DNA of 64,000 nucleotides from positions 8,928,409 to 8,992,408 of the forward strand of contig OZ025874.1 of the NCBI GenBank assembly GCA_964019415.1, given 5' to 3'. The notes beneath the pieces were generated by a model. It was not told the origin of the DNA. It searched no databases and saw only the letters and a list, made by a program, of their open reading frames with translations. Made by a program: the position numbers and the translations under genes. Positions 1 through 9,948 of the stretch are shown here, in pieces; position 1 is the first letter of the stretch, and each line of letters starts with the position of its first letter. The DNA comes from Ianthella basta (lineage: Eukaryota; Porifera; Demospongiae; Verongiida; Ianthellidae).

Positions 1-127
1 TCGCCGAGGGTCCATTTAGCTATACTAAATCGCAAACAAGACAGAAAGACCATGTCTGCATTGCCTTGTCACGGCTGTTCACACAATTGCAACTCAGTCC
101 CAACGCAGGAACAGAGGCAAAACTCAC

Positions 128-314
128 CCAAGAGCTGAAACTTTTTGGTAGCCGTCTCCTTCTCGCCTTCAGGAGCTCTGTCAGGATGCACCTGTAACGC
201 TTTCTTCCTGTAAGCTTTCTTTATCTCATCTTCTTTACAGCTCTTCTCCAGTCCCAGGATCCCATACAGGTCGGCGGTTCCAAAAGCAGCTTCTAGATCT
301 TCCAGGAAAGACAT
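128..314 (-). CDS. DNAJC9: DNAJC9-like J-domain protein, first coding exon (partial at window edge)
   Basis: The 62 codons read from the ATG at 314 form the N-terminus of a J domain. FGTADLY leads into helix I, a lysine-rich helix II ([12 protein letters not shown]) precedes the HPD motif needed to stimulate Hsp70 ATPase, and KKFQLLG begins helix III. The FGTADLY...LQVHPDR spacing is that of DNAJC9, a nuclear J-protein and histone co-chaperone. A GT donor (GTGAGT) follows the G at 128, and the remaining exons lie beyond the left edge. The gene runs the same way as the TRAF gene to its right, with 291 bp between them. The assignment rests on family knowledge of the N-terminal pattern only; the histone-binding region is not visible. 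Confidence 0.8.
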
Positions 315-605
315 GTAGACCTAGTACATGTACATGAATCTCGACTTACGCGCCAACTGCGTGAACAGCTGTGCATATTTTATACATGTAGTCTAGGTAT
401 AGCGTGTTTATAATACTGCCAACACAAGTACGTTAGGTAATTTATTCATGCCGATTTCAATTGGGGGGATAAAGGGCTGGGTTAAAAAGCGTCGACCAGT
501 GTACACATGCACGCACTATAGCTAGTCCATTTCTATCAATTGCATATAACCCACATCTAATAACAAAGTAATCAAACACAGCCACAGCACAGTGGACATG
601 CCCAG

Positions 606-3600
606 TCAAGGGATGTGTTCTATTCCGCGGAGGTTGATCGCACCTTTGAGAAAAATGGCATCACCTCGGGCATAGGCTGGGTTTTCCAGGACCGCAAGGG
701 AACAGAACTGCGGGCATCCCGATGCCACATTCATTTCCGATTGTGGCATGCGGAAGCTGCTGCTATCCTCGTCTGGTTTAAAGGACTGTGTTATGTCTCG
801 TGACACTCCATCCTGTGCCAGGAGTGACAGGGAGACGGTCTGCTTGAAGGGCCAGGGGAGGAGTGGGTCAAACTCTCCCTTCATAAGAGTTATGAAGAAG
901 GAGATGTGTGTGCCGCGGCCTGACCCATCACCGTTAAGGTAGACACGCAGACACATCTTGTACCCATGCCGAGAGGTGAAGAACGGTGCACTGTACAGGG
1001 AAATTGTTTTCCCAAGGACAGCATCCCTCCTCCTTCTGGTCAGCTCGGGGACCTTCCAGATATAGACCCCGTTGTAGCTGGTAGCCTGCAGCGTCTGCAC
1101 CGACAGTGCCAGGTCACTGTAGTAGTCCTGGAGCTCCTTCACCGACTGCTGTAGCAATGTAATAGCTTCCTCAGTTGCTTTGGTACGTGCTTGTGCTTCG
1201 GTCTTGAGTTGTTGGGTCGCTGTCATCACGTCACCCAACTGTTGGGTAAGCTCTGTTGCCCGTGTCTCTAACCGAACAATGGCCGCATCCACCTGGCTGA
1301 GGAGGTCACGACTCACACCCTGCCCCCCAGAGGCTATGCCAGCAACCTGGTTGCCAAAATCTGTTATCGCCATGACAACCATTTTTGAATGAATTGACAC
1401 AGACTGTGCCTCATGTACGGCAATCTCATCCTTGGTCCCCTGCATATGTGGTACAGAATAACAAGAACACTACTGCAGGTAGAAGGGGACTACTACTATG
1501 TGAGTGATATTGTGTGCCGTGTACATGTGCTCAAAATATGGCCACTCAATTGTGTGTGTGTGTATGTGTGTGTGGGGGGGTTGGTGGGTGGGTGGGTGCG
1601 TGCATTTGCTTGTCAGCACAAACCTTAGCTGAGCAACCAAGTGGTAAGTATGGACAAGCTCTGATTGCTTTGGGACACTCCCCTGAGAGGTGGGCTTGCA
1701 TCTATAGGGAGAGGGGGGGGGGAATGGAGAGGAAGGGGAGGGACAGGAGTGTGGGGAGCAGGGAGGTGGGGATTGACACAGTCCACCTCCATATTAGGCA
1801 CTGCCACACAACCACTGAGGAGGAGTTTATTGTACACTTAGCACAACAATGCAAGGGCAGCACTGAGAAATGCCGACAACAAACAAGCCACCCTATGACC
1901 ATCCTATTTACACATTCACACATTTCTGGGTATCAGTTGAGATCTTGCATGCCACACACATGCATGCATATGTAGCTGCATACTGTGTCTGTTGCACTTG
2001 CAGTATCCCAAGTAGGGGCTATCTCAGGTTACTATGGTGATGATATAGCACACTGTTAAATGCCATAAAACTCAAGTTCCTTTAAGAGCAATACGACCCT
2101 CCCTCCCTCTCTCCCCTCCCTCTCCCCAATGCATAATACCACTGACAATGGAGTGGCTTTTCTCAAGGCCAGGTATGTACCAGGCAGTACAGTGAAACCA
2201 CCTCATACACGGTACCTGGAAGTGCTGACTACCACACAGGTGTATGTCTCCCCAAGTGGGGACTGGCCCTGGGAGGCCATTCAGTGCCTTCACTTACCCA
2301 TTTCCGCGGAATATTGCTCTTCCCACAAGACTCGCACGAAATGGGACACCTGTTACACTCAGTTAAGTGCAGCTGGAGGGAGGGGGAGGACGGGGGATGG
2401 GGAGAATTATTGAAAACAATGAAATAGATATACGTAGTATGCATAATGAAACTTGACTCTAACCATGTTGTAATGATACTGAAAACCACTCAAAAAATCC
2501 ATCCCATACTGTGTGAGGGTATGACCCCAAATGTGAGCTCATCTCTCCCCCAATGAACTCAAGCCCCCTCCTCTGCACTCCAATGTACCTCACATTTTGT
2601 ACTATGCAACCCACAAGCATGACCTACAAACCTACCAACAGGTTTAAGTACAATTAAGGAGAGCCTGAAATCTGTCTTGTCTAGTACAAATGGTATAATG
2701 TTCACGCCAGTTACATCACTCTCTGTTACATAAATAGACACACAAAGGGGACAAGTCTAGGGGGAATCCCGTATAGTTTTGTTATGCTACTGATGCTAAA
2801 CACTCCATGCATCACCTGACTGTTCCATGGACACGCCTTGTTTAATCATCCACATAATGGTTCAATAACAAACACAGATCCCTCTGAATCACCACCATTA
2901 GGAAAAGCCAAGACCTAAGTGTGCTGCAGTGGTCAGCACTTCTGAGAGGTTAAATTCACAGGGGACAAAAGTCTTAGAAAAATAACCACAATGTCTGTTG
3001 ACCTTTTTGGCAACAATGGTCATGTGTACTACTACTACTACTGACTAATCAGTTATGCACACTGCAGTTTGCAAAAGCATACAGTACTACATTAATACAT
3101 AGTGCAACACAGAATCACCTCCATATCAGATGCAGGGACCTCAGTGTTGCAGTGCTGACACTCAAGAGGTCTGTTGGGACAGACTCTTTTGTGGGACTGC
3201 AACCTCTTCCGCTGTACACCCTGTCCACACTGAGGGCATGACACGGGAGCAGCGTCACACTCACTGAGGTGACCGGGGTAGTACTGGTCATAGTGCCCTC
3301 GCCACAGGCAGCCATGGTAAGGACAGGTCACAAGTACAGTTCTCAGCTCTCTCAAAGCAGCCTTATCCGGGAAGAACTGCACAAAAGAGGTGATATAATG
3401 AATACCTTCATGTAGACATGTTGGAGCATGATGCTAACAGCTCACAGTGCCAAAGTAACACATGAACATAACCATACAGATTATTACACCAAACAGACAC
3501 TGCCTAAAGGGCACAGGATGTGAATGGCTATACAAGGTTGCCAATGCACACCTCATAGTGCCTTATCACTATCAGTTAGCAGCCAATAGTGAACACTCAC

Positions 3601-4142
3601 ATCAGCAGGTGATAACTCAGTTCCACAGCCAGGACACTTCAAGATCTTCTGTCCACTGCCCACAAGAAGAGAAGACAGTGAAAGTACATGACAGCAGTTG
3701 GCTACATACATGTACGTATGTGCGTAATATAACGGGTCTGCGTCAAATAGCACGACAAGCTTGACATGATTAATCGCTGTACCTACACGTAGCCATTAGC
3801 TCTACTCAGACGTGGTCAAAATGTAGAAGACTGCAGCTGCAGCACTCACCCACGTGCACCCACTTACAGTTTTTGGAACGTTTCCCTCAGTACTACCACA
3901 CAGCTGGAGCAGGCTCGGTCGCCGCAGATTCCCTGCAACGGGTCGTCCAAGATTTGGCTGCAAAACACGCACAGGAAGTTCTGTGTGTGCGGTCCAGATG
4001 GAAGTCGAGGAGGAGGGAAGCGTCTGGCATTCAGAAACGGTTGCTTCTCCCCCAACTCCGCCATATGCCTGGCGAGGTGGTTGGACACGCGAGGGTTTTC
4101 TTCCGTGTAAACGGCACCCAGTGCAGCCAAAAGATTTCTCAC
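606..4142 (-). CDS. TRAF-family adaptor / E3 ubiquitin ligase, complete, six coding exons
   Basis: Join on minus: 4142-3868, 3655-3601, 3376-3119, 2372-2298, 1701-1624, 1439-606; all GT-AG, phases agree, 524 codons, within the usual TRAF range. Residues about 58-105 are a TRAF-type RING (CVFC, CGDRACSSC, CPGC). Residues about 111-247 carry successive TRAF zinc fingers (CPYHGC, CPQCG, CQHC, HLTEC, HLSGECP, CPYLPLGC). Residues about 255-365 form a coiled coil rich in Q, A and E. Residues about 367-520 are a MATH/TRAF-C domain with YNGVYIWK, GYKMCLRVYLNGDG, LLPWPFKQ and MNVASGCP, closest in my memory to TRAF3/TRAF5/TRAF2. Such proteins trimerise under TNF/IL-1/Toll-type receptors and attach ubiquitin. 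The start is the first in-frame ATG of the RING exon. A decayed second copy lies at 9966-13196. Confidence 0.92.
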
Positions 4143-4345
4143 AAAGCCAGGCCTATTTTATAGGCCGCTGCTACTGCCACCGGAAATGCGGTGGTTACTG
4201 GTTTCACATAATTGCTCCTGCCACCGGCCGGTGTCTTTAAAAGCCATAGGGCTACTCCAACCACCGGACTGTGTGATTAACCCTAATCTACCGATAGTTC
4301 GGTGGCTATTTTATATGTCTGATGAGTGATCATGACTTTAATTAA

Positions 4346-4400
4346 CCTCGTACCCAGTCCCTATTTCCAAGTCGGAATGGAATGGGGACTGGGTACAAGG
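4346..4400. repeat. Short foldback, 16-bp arms
   Basis: CCTCGTACCCAGTCCC is followed 22 bp later by its near-perfect inverse GGGGACTGGGTACAAGG. It is probably a tiny MITE or a solo hairpin of one. Confidence 0.6.
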
Positions 4401-4672
4401 CTAAACCCTTTGATAATGAAGCACTAAAGTGCAAAACCCTCGGCGGGTTTGCAAACAAACCTTGCTGGCTAAATTAACATTGTTGCAGATTGTTGTATTC
4501 ACTAAGAGTCTAATGTAGAAGCTCAACATATGCATATGCATGCAATGACTGTAAGTATGCGACTGTAGCTATAGATCATGAACTGCAGAGAAGCAGTTCT
4601 CTACCCAAACCACGTACAGCATTCTACCGTGTGGTACGCGTTGCAAATCTGATCTGGCGATCTACCACCACC

Positions 4673-4802
4673 AGACGTAGTCTGGCGTAGCCCACCCGCT
4701 TCTCGCCATTTTTACATTACGTCATCAACATCTTCTCGCCCTGCTGATGACGTAATGTAAAAATGGCGAGAAGCGGGTCGGCTACGCCAGACTACACCAG
4801 AC
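4673..4802. repeat. Long hairpin / foldback element
   Basis: Arms of about 58 bp (4673-4730 and 4744-4802) are near-perfect inverse copies sharing GTCTGGCGTAG, ACCCGCTTCTCGCC and TTACATTACGTCATCA, around a 13-bp loop. This is the layout of a foldback MITE. It would extrude as a cruciform or hairpin. Confidence 0.8.
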
Positions 4803-5199
4803 GCCGCACCGAGGGCTCGCACCGCCAGAGTAGAACACTGGACTCGGCACCTCTCGATTACATCCCGATATTGAGTGCGATTTAGTAATTTTCGGAAAGA
4901 GTATAACCCGCATATTGGCCTTTTCGCTATTTTCACGCCATATCTCTAGTCTCGTCCCATACCCATCTAATCAGATATCAAAATCTCTGAAAGGTACAGT
5001 GAACTATGAAATCAAACATGATCAAGTCAAGAGCCGATGATTCGGCTCTCAGCTGCTGCCAGCTCAATCTGGGTGTCAAGGACGATTGGTCTATTGGGCT
5101 GCTTCCTAGTCGAACGTGCTCCGCGAATGCACATGAGTGCAGACCGCATCAAGGAGAAGCTCAAGGTGCATCGAAGCCACCCGATGGTCTTGGCATATG

Positions 5200-5519
5200 C
5201 AGTGGCGTAGGAAGCGGGGGGGCGCGGGGGGCTGTGCCCCCTAAAAATATGCCAAATTGTTTTATAACTTGCCCCATTTAGTCACTATTCTGTTGTACTG
5301 GACTGAATTCTGAACTTGTAGAACGCCCGGCAGTATAGTCTCGCTTATCTAGCCAGTCCAGCCCCTAGTGCACGCCCCGCACAACAATCCTACTCCATTT
5401 TGTATTGCGCAAGGGGCAGGTGTTGCGCAATAAGTGAAAAAATTTTCGCTCGCTCCGCTCGCGAAACTTTTTCCTAGCACTACAGCCCCCCTTTACTGAA
5501 ACTACTTCCTACGCCCCTG
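5200..5519. mobile_element. Non-autonomous DNA transposon (MITE), 320 bp
   Basis: The ends are CAGTGGCGTAGGAAG and its inverse CTTCCTACGCCCCTG, and ATATG lies directly outside both ends (5195-5199, 5520-5524) as a probable target duplication. There is no coding capacity. The CAG...GGCGTAG ends recall widespread hAT-like MITEs, but the short target duplication does not settle the superfamily. Confidence 0.75.
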
Positions 5520-5824
5520 ATATGTTTGAGCCTGCTTCTGCTAGCAAAGATGCTAGCCTCTTATAGAACACACTGGCCGCTGCACCCATACCTCCCACGG
5601 CCGAAAACACCAGGGGTGTGAATGAGCTGTGCTCTAGCTCACGTACGGGTTGTTCATAACTTCTTCGCTTCTCCATTTCATGCCTCCTGTACACTGCTGC
5701 TGATTAGGCGCGGACACACACACACACAGACAAACCAAGTACCGTAACCCCTGGCCTCGCTGCGCTACACGCCCCCGAGGTAATAATAGCGAGGCTACCA
5801 AAAGGGAACACTGAAAAATGTAAT

Positions 5825-5898
5825 AGTCTGGCTTGCTAGACCGTTCCGTAGTTAAGCGCCAGGTAGGCCATGGGGCGATCTATATAGCAAGCCAGACT
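5825..5898. repeat. Inverted repeat just upstream of orphan MTRR exon 1
   Basis: AGTCTGGCTTGCTA and its inverse TAGCAAGCCAGACT bracket 46 bp. The right arm ends 17 bp before the ATG at 5916, so it sits in what would be the 5' UTR or promoter of this MTRR exon copy. Confidence 0.65.
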
Positions 5899-5915
5899 GT
5901 GATTACGCAATCTCA

Positions 5916-6059
5916 ATGGCTGTGACAAGCAATTGTCTCATTCTGTTTGCCTCCCAGACCGGCAACGCGCAGTCTATCGCAGAAGGCCTTAAGGAAGAGG
6001 CCGAAGAGAAGGGGTTTAATGCTAGTGTGTACTGCACGAATGAGTTTGACAAAGACAAA
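5916..6059 (+). pseudogene. Orphan duplicate of MTRR exon 1
   Basis: The 48 codons from the ATG at 5916 match the first exon of the complete MTRR gene (13304-13447) almost codon for codon, including the FMN-phosphate loop [13 protein letters not shown] and the GT donor after FDKDK. Only the third to seventh residues differ notably (VTSNC against ITSHF). No MTRR exon 2 follows: the intron's pyrimidine-rich tract runs straight into receptor-gene flank at about 6488. As it stands the exon cannot make a reductase. It could still be transcribed from the promoter shared with the TRAF gene. It marks the right end of a partial segmental duplication. Confidence 0.85.
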
Positions 6060-6129
6060 GTAAGCGAGCGATACTGTTCTGAAGATATGTAAGTAAGTGC
6101 TATACCAGTTGTCTCCTGACCCGGGGGCA

Positions 6130-6490
6130 TTATAAAAGAAATGGTTCTCCCATCCTCTTTCTCCCTCTACCTCTCTCTCCTCCCACCCCTCCCTCCTCCC
6201 TCCTCCTTCCCCCCTCTCTCTCTACCTCCTACCCTCTTACCCCTACCTCTCTCTCCTCCCTCCTTCCCTCTCCCTCTCTACCTCCCACCCTCTTTCTCCC
6301 TCTACCTCTCTCTCCTTCTTCCTCCATCCTCCCTCCCTCTACCTCCTCCTTCCCTCTCCCTCTCTACCTCCCACCCTCTTTCTCCCTCTACCTCTCTCTC
6401 CTCCCTGCCCTCCCTCCTCCCCTCTCCCTCTCTACCTCCCTTCCTCTTTCCCCTTCCCTCTCCCTCCCTCTCCCTCTCCCTCTCCCATCT
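6130..6490 (+). repeat. Pyrimidine-rich (CT) tract, copy of the tract in MTRR intron 1
   Basis: This is a long C/T simple sequence of TCCCTCTC-type words. It corresponds to the tract at 13584-13790 in MTRR intron 1 and ends exactly where receptor 3' flank begins, so it sits on a duplication junction. Long open frames on both strands here are composition artefacts. Confidence 0.85.
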
Positions 6491-6899
6491 CATGACTACA
6501 TTATTGGAAACTACTTATTGCATTTTCCATTATCTGATGGTTCAATGTTGGAATGTAACGAATTATAAGAATACCAAACCTATGCTACTTTGTCGCCTGT
6601 TTGGTGTTGGACCTGGTGACTCGCTGTTAGTGTGATTGACCCAAGACCAAACTGCAAACACAGCACGCAATGCCACTACCACATCTCTGCCCGACCCGCA
6701 GCTCAGCATTTCAAACACTCAAATTTTAATAACTCATTAGAGATGAAACACAATGCTGTTGAACCAATCTGAGCATGAGCATCAGTACTACTACCACCTC
6801 CTAAACTCAGCACGCAGCAGCTACTGTAAGTGCACCTTAGTCATTAAACTACGCTGCAATGTAGACTGTTGTATTGAGGCAGTTGCAGTTTGCAGTGTT

Positions 6900-7862
6900 C
6901 TAAGTAGCTGCAGCTTTGTTACCACCAGGAGTGCTCTTTGAATCTTTGGCTGCTTTGGTCAACCTTCCACAAGTGAACATCTTCTTGATCTGCTCTTGAA
7001 CTGCCTTCATGTAGGCTATGATGATGATTGGAGTGGGAAAGAGGGACACAGCAGCAAAGCCAAAACTCAGACACACTCCGGGTGCTTCTGAATAGAATGA
7101 CACTGCAGCTGGGACAGCTCCACCTGTGATACCGATGACACCTCCCAGCACAAGGAAGAGGGAAAACTTGGCCAACCCCTTCCGGAACTGAACGTCTTCA
7201 GTGACAGTGTTCTTCTTAGTGTAACAGAGGCAGACAATAGGCACGGCAATGCTGACAGTCAGTGGTATGATCCCTCCAGAAATGGCCCAATTGGTAACAA
7301 ATATGTAATGAACTTCAATGAGGGTGATATTGTTGTTGTCTGTGAAACAGGCCACTCCATCAACATAGTGTGCTTCATACCCATAAGGGAACAGAATGTA
7401 GAGGTTCATAGCCATGGGAACTATCCACAATACAGTCATGATGACAGTAGCATAACACAAGTGTATAGTTTTTTTCCCAAACCTCACAACTGCCAGGACA
7501 GAGAAGGAGAATGCTGCCAGGCTCCACAGCCTTGTTATTGCTCCTCCAGCAAATAGCCAAATGCACACTCGGCAGAGATACAGTGGGGGTCTGGAGTGTT
7601 TTGGTCCCACTGCTACAAGCACAACAGATGTAAACACACTGAGACCTAAACTTGCTGCCATTACCAGCCCAGCCAGCAGAAGGTTGATGAGGAAGAGACG
7701 AAGTGGTCGGGGAATGGACTGGGCCATTGCAAGTGCAACAAATGTTATTCCAATCATCATTCCAGCTACAAGTATGATCACAGCTAGCAGGATCGCATAA
7801 GCCATGTAGCCAGGACTGTCCAAGGATGCAGCACTCTCCTGAGGCAGTGTAGTGTTGTTCAT
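6900..7862 (-). CDS. Seven-transmembrane receptor, class A-like, copy 1
   Basis: Single-exon gene of 320 codons, used here as the family description. An extracellular N-terminus with N-glycosylation sequons (NNTT) is followed by TM1 (about 20-47), TM2 (55-86), TM3 (96-127), TM4 (138-160), TM5 (192-214), TM6 (229-255), TM7 (263-285) and a short basic tail. C97 at the top of TM3 and C172 in the second extracellular loop can form the usual disulphide. W146 in TM4 and P208 in TM5 match class A landmarks. The DRY site reads VRFGKK, keeping only the arginine, and NPxxY reads PTPIIIIAY. The ligand is unknown. Its closest relative is the gene at 21236-22198 (nearly identical coding and flanks). This copy has T instead of P in the loop motif CFTDN. 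It lies just beyond the orphan MTRR exon. Confidence 0.88.
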   Translation of the reverse strand: MNNTTLPQESAASLDSPGYMAYAILLAVIILVAGMMIGITFVALAMAQSIPRPLRLFLINLLLAGLVMAASLGLSVFTSVVLVAVGPKHSRPPLYLCRVCIWLFAGGAITRLWSLAAFSFSVLAVVRFGKKTIHLCYATVIMTVLWIVPMAMNLYILFPYGYEAHYVDGVACFTDNNNITLIEVHYIFVTNWAISGGIIPLTVSIAVPIVCLCYTKKNTVTEDVQFRKGLAKFSLFLVLGGVIGITGGAVPAAVSFYSEAPGVCLSFGFAAVSLFPTPIIIIAYMKAVQEQIKKMFTCGRLTKAAKDSKSTPGGNKAAAT

Positions 7863-7961
7863 ACTGGTCTGTGCAGGACTACAAGCAATTTGAGAAGTGA
7901 AAAGGGGCCGGCCAGCTAGTGAACCTTTCAGTCTATAATCACTGTGTGAAATATGTATTAG

Positions 7962-8077
7962 TTATAACACCTCCTTGAGGGATGCCGCTGATTTATAAGC
8001 ACGAGGCCCGAGGGCGAGAAGCGCCAATGGGGGGAGTGCTTATAAATCAGCGACATCCCGAAAAGGAGGTGTTATAA
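7962..8077. repeat. 116-bp foldback element
   Basis: The arms begin TTATAACACCTCCTT and end AAGGAGGTGTTATAA. Complementarity continues inward through GGGATG, CGCTGATTTATAAGCA and their inverses, leaving a loop of about 35 bp. Confidence 0.75.
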
Positions 8078-8856
8078 GGGGTTTATTTGCCGAACAAAGG
8101 GAAGCGTGGGCGAATGTTAATTGGTTTCTTGCCAAATAAGGAAAGCGCTAGGGAAATGCAGGCGAATTTACTGCAGCATTATTATTATTGTTTATGCAGG
8201 AGAGCTAGCACAGAGGCAGCGAACCGGCAGGCAGAAATGTCCATACGCTACTCCTTGGAAACCTCTTCCTCTACGAAGGAGACATCTTACCCATCTCCTG
8301 CAACGCAATTGGAGGTGCCAACTGTGACAAAAACTTGGCTGGTGAATCGTGCCTTGAAGGAAGATGCGCCCGACCACATTGAAAGTGGTGGGAGCCAAGT
8401 TGGCTCAGAGGAATCTGACTGTGGGACGGCACGATGGATCGGTAATCAGCTGCAGCAGAATTGGCCCTAATCTGAGTCTTTTTTTCTTTCTGTAGCTAGC
8501 TAGCTACCTGAGATGTCTATTGGTATGTCCTCTCGCTGAGTAATCAGCCACTTTTGACACACAATTTGCTGAGTTGACGATAATCTCTATGTTGCTTCAT
8601 TACCTGCAATATCCACACTACACTACCTAACCATAGCAGTTGAGTACTGTAGTGTTGATCTGAATGTATTGTGCATCTCAAGCCATGATATATAGCTACT
8701 ATCAATCCAATGAGACGTGCATACACAGTACATTCATCCAACCCTCTGTTCCCAAACTTGGGTAGTCATTAGGATATGGACTGTGTGATGTCATAGTTGT
8801 GTAGCTACAGGTAACAGCTACAGCTTGAGAACTGATGTGTGAAGTCAGCTGTGCAC

Positions 8857-8935
8857 AATTAGATATATACACCAAAAATTAGATATTCACACCAAAAATC
8901 AGATATTCACAACAAGAATTAGATATTGTCACCTT
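8857..8935. repeat. Short tandem repeat, about 20-bp unit, four copies
   Basis: Four imperfect copies of a unit reading TTAGATATTCACACCAAAAA lie inside the larger insertion. Confidence 0.6.
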
Positions 8936-8952
8936 GGCACAACAAGTAGCAG

Positions 8953-9271
8953 ATACTGTATAGCAGGAAAATTTCACAGAAGAAAATTTCGCGATTTTGT
9001 TCAAAACAAAACATTTCGCGATTTTCAACCTCCAAAACAAATCCTTGGCAGGCAAACTACTTAGTTGAAGGGAATTTTGAGCATGGAACAGTAAGATAGC
9101 ATTTAAATGACAAAATCCACTTCTGCGCTACACGGTGGCCATTTTATTATGACATTTGCATATAATTATAAGATGGGTGGAGAAAATTCACGAAGAAAAA
9201 TTTCGCGAATTTAGTCAAATCACGAAAATCGCGAACATTAAACCTCACGATTTTTCCCGCTATACGGTATA
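8953..9271. mobile_element. MITE with TATACNGTATAGC-type terminal inverted repeats
   Basis: The left end ATACTGTATAGCAGGAAAA and the inverse of the right end (ATACCGTATAGCGGGAAAA) match, and both arms continue with TTTCGCGA-rich sequence. It is about 320 bp with no coding capacity. Confidence 0.65.
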
Positions 9272-9623
9272 TAGGCAACCAATAAACATAGCAACCACCT
9301 AGCAACGGCAAATAAATGTACATATACCCATCCTAATGAAGGTGTACAACTTGCTTCCTACTCATGCAGCGATGTATAGTTATTCAATACACACCCCATA
9401 TATGGTGGATGCTCTGTGTTCGTTTAACTGGTGCTTTCCTTTGTGTATTGCAAGGTATGACCCTCTGCTGCTCCGGTGTTGAAGGTATTGTGTAACATCA
9501 ATAGACATTGTATGGAATTTAATAACAGCACGAAATAGTTTTCTTATAATGTAATTTGGTAAAAACATTTTATTTCAAATGTTGTTTATCACAAGTACTC
9601 ACATACCATGAGTACTGCTATAC

Positions 9624-9906
9624 GTATATGTTGATGCAGCACTCTCCTGAGGTAGGGTGGTGGTGTTCATACCTACATACTTGTCTGCACAGGATTACAA
9701 CCTAACAGATAAATGGAGGTATAGCTAATGTCTTTAAATCGCTCAGTGTATATAGGTCATATTCTGAACTCATGCATACCAATCATCCATGTGTACACTC
9801 AGCTACGTATGTACAGTCGGGGTCTGGATTGATCTGGACGGTGGAGGTGGCTGTAACAACAGCCACACCAGCTGCCAGTGCCAGCCCAGCTAGCAGAAGG
9901 TTGTGT
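9624..9906 (-). pseudogene. Two receptor-gene fragments
   Basis: 9671-9624 encodes a receptor N-terminus ([13 protein letters not shown]). 9906-9783 encodes a TM2-to-loop piece (NLLLAGLALAAG...TATSTV). They lie in the wrong order for one gene. The same pair in the same order recurs at 22577-22880, so both predate duplication of the block. The TM2 piece ends in a TG microsatellite that abuts TRAF-derived sequence. Confidence 0.75.
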
Positions 9907-9948
9907 GTGTGTGTGTGTGTGTGCGTGTGTGCGTGTGTGTGTGTGTTA
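9903..9948 (+). repeat. TG microsatellite at duplication junction
   Basis: An interrupted (TG)n/(GTGTGC) run separates receptor-derived sequence on its left from TRAF-derived sequence on its right. The original TRAF locus also has a TG-rich run, at 1555-1580, beside the corresponding exon. Confidence 0.8.

Larger units (their letters stand above)
4143..5915. other. Spacer between TRAF and orphan MTRR exon 1, filled with small inverted-repeat elements
   Basis: The 1.77-kb interval between two divergently oriented start codons contains at least four hairpin or MITE-like insertions, listed separately. A further stretch at 4165-4320 has repeated CCACCGG-type words, possibly another degraded element. 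I see no supported coding exon. In the second copy of this gene pair the same spacer is only about 120 bp, so most of this DNA is likely inserted. Confidence 0.7.
7953..9312. mobile_element. Composite insertion upstream of receptor 1
   Basis: Compared with the paralogous flank at 22275-22300, this copy carries about 1.36 kb extra between ACTGTGTGAA and ATGTACATATACCCATC. It holds a 116-bp foldback, a short tandem repeat and a roughly 320-bp MITE. The ORFs inside, including one of 127 codons from 8087, resemble nothing I know. Confidence 0.6.

Noticed and set aside
3854-4240. 128-codon plus-strand frame
   Set aside because: It is the antisense shadow of the TRAF RING exon; the same happens at 12902-13264 in the second copy.
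6141-6635. Long open frames (164 codons plus, 63 minus) rich in S/P/L or R/E/G
   Set aside because: They are translations of a CT simple-sequence tract and show no protein-like complexity.
8087-8470. 127-codon plus-strand frame next to a foldback
   Set aside because: It lies in inserted DNA absent from the paralogous block and has no recognisable domain; not called as a gene.
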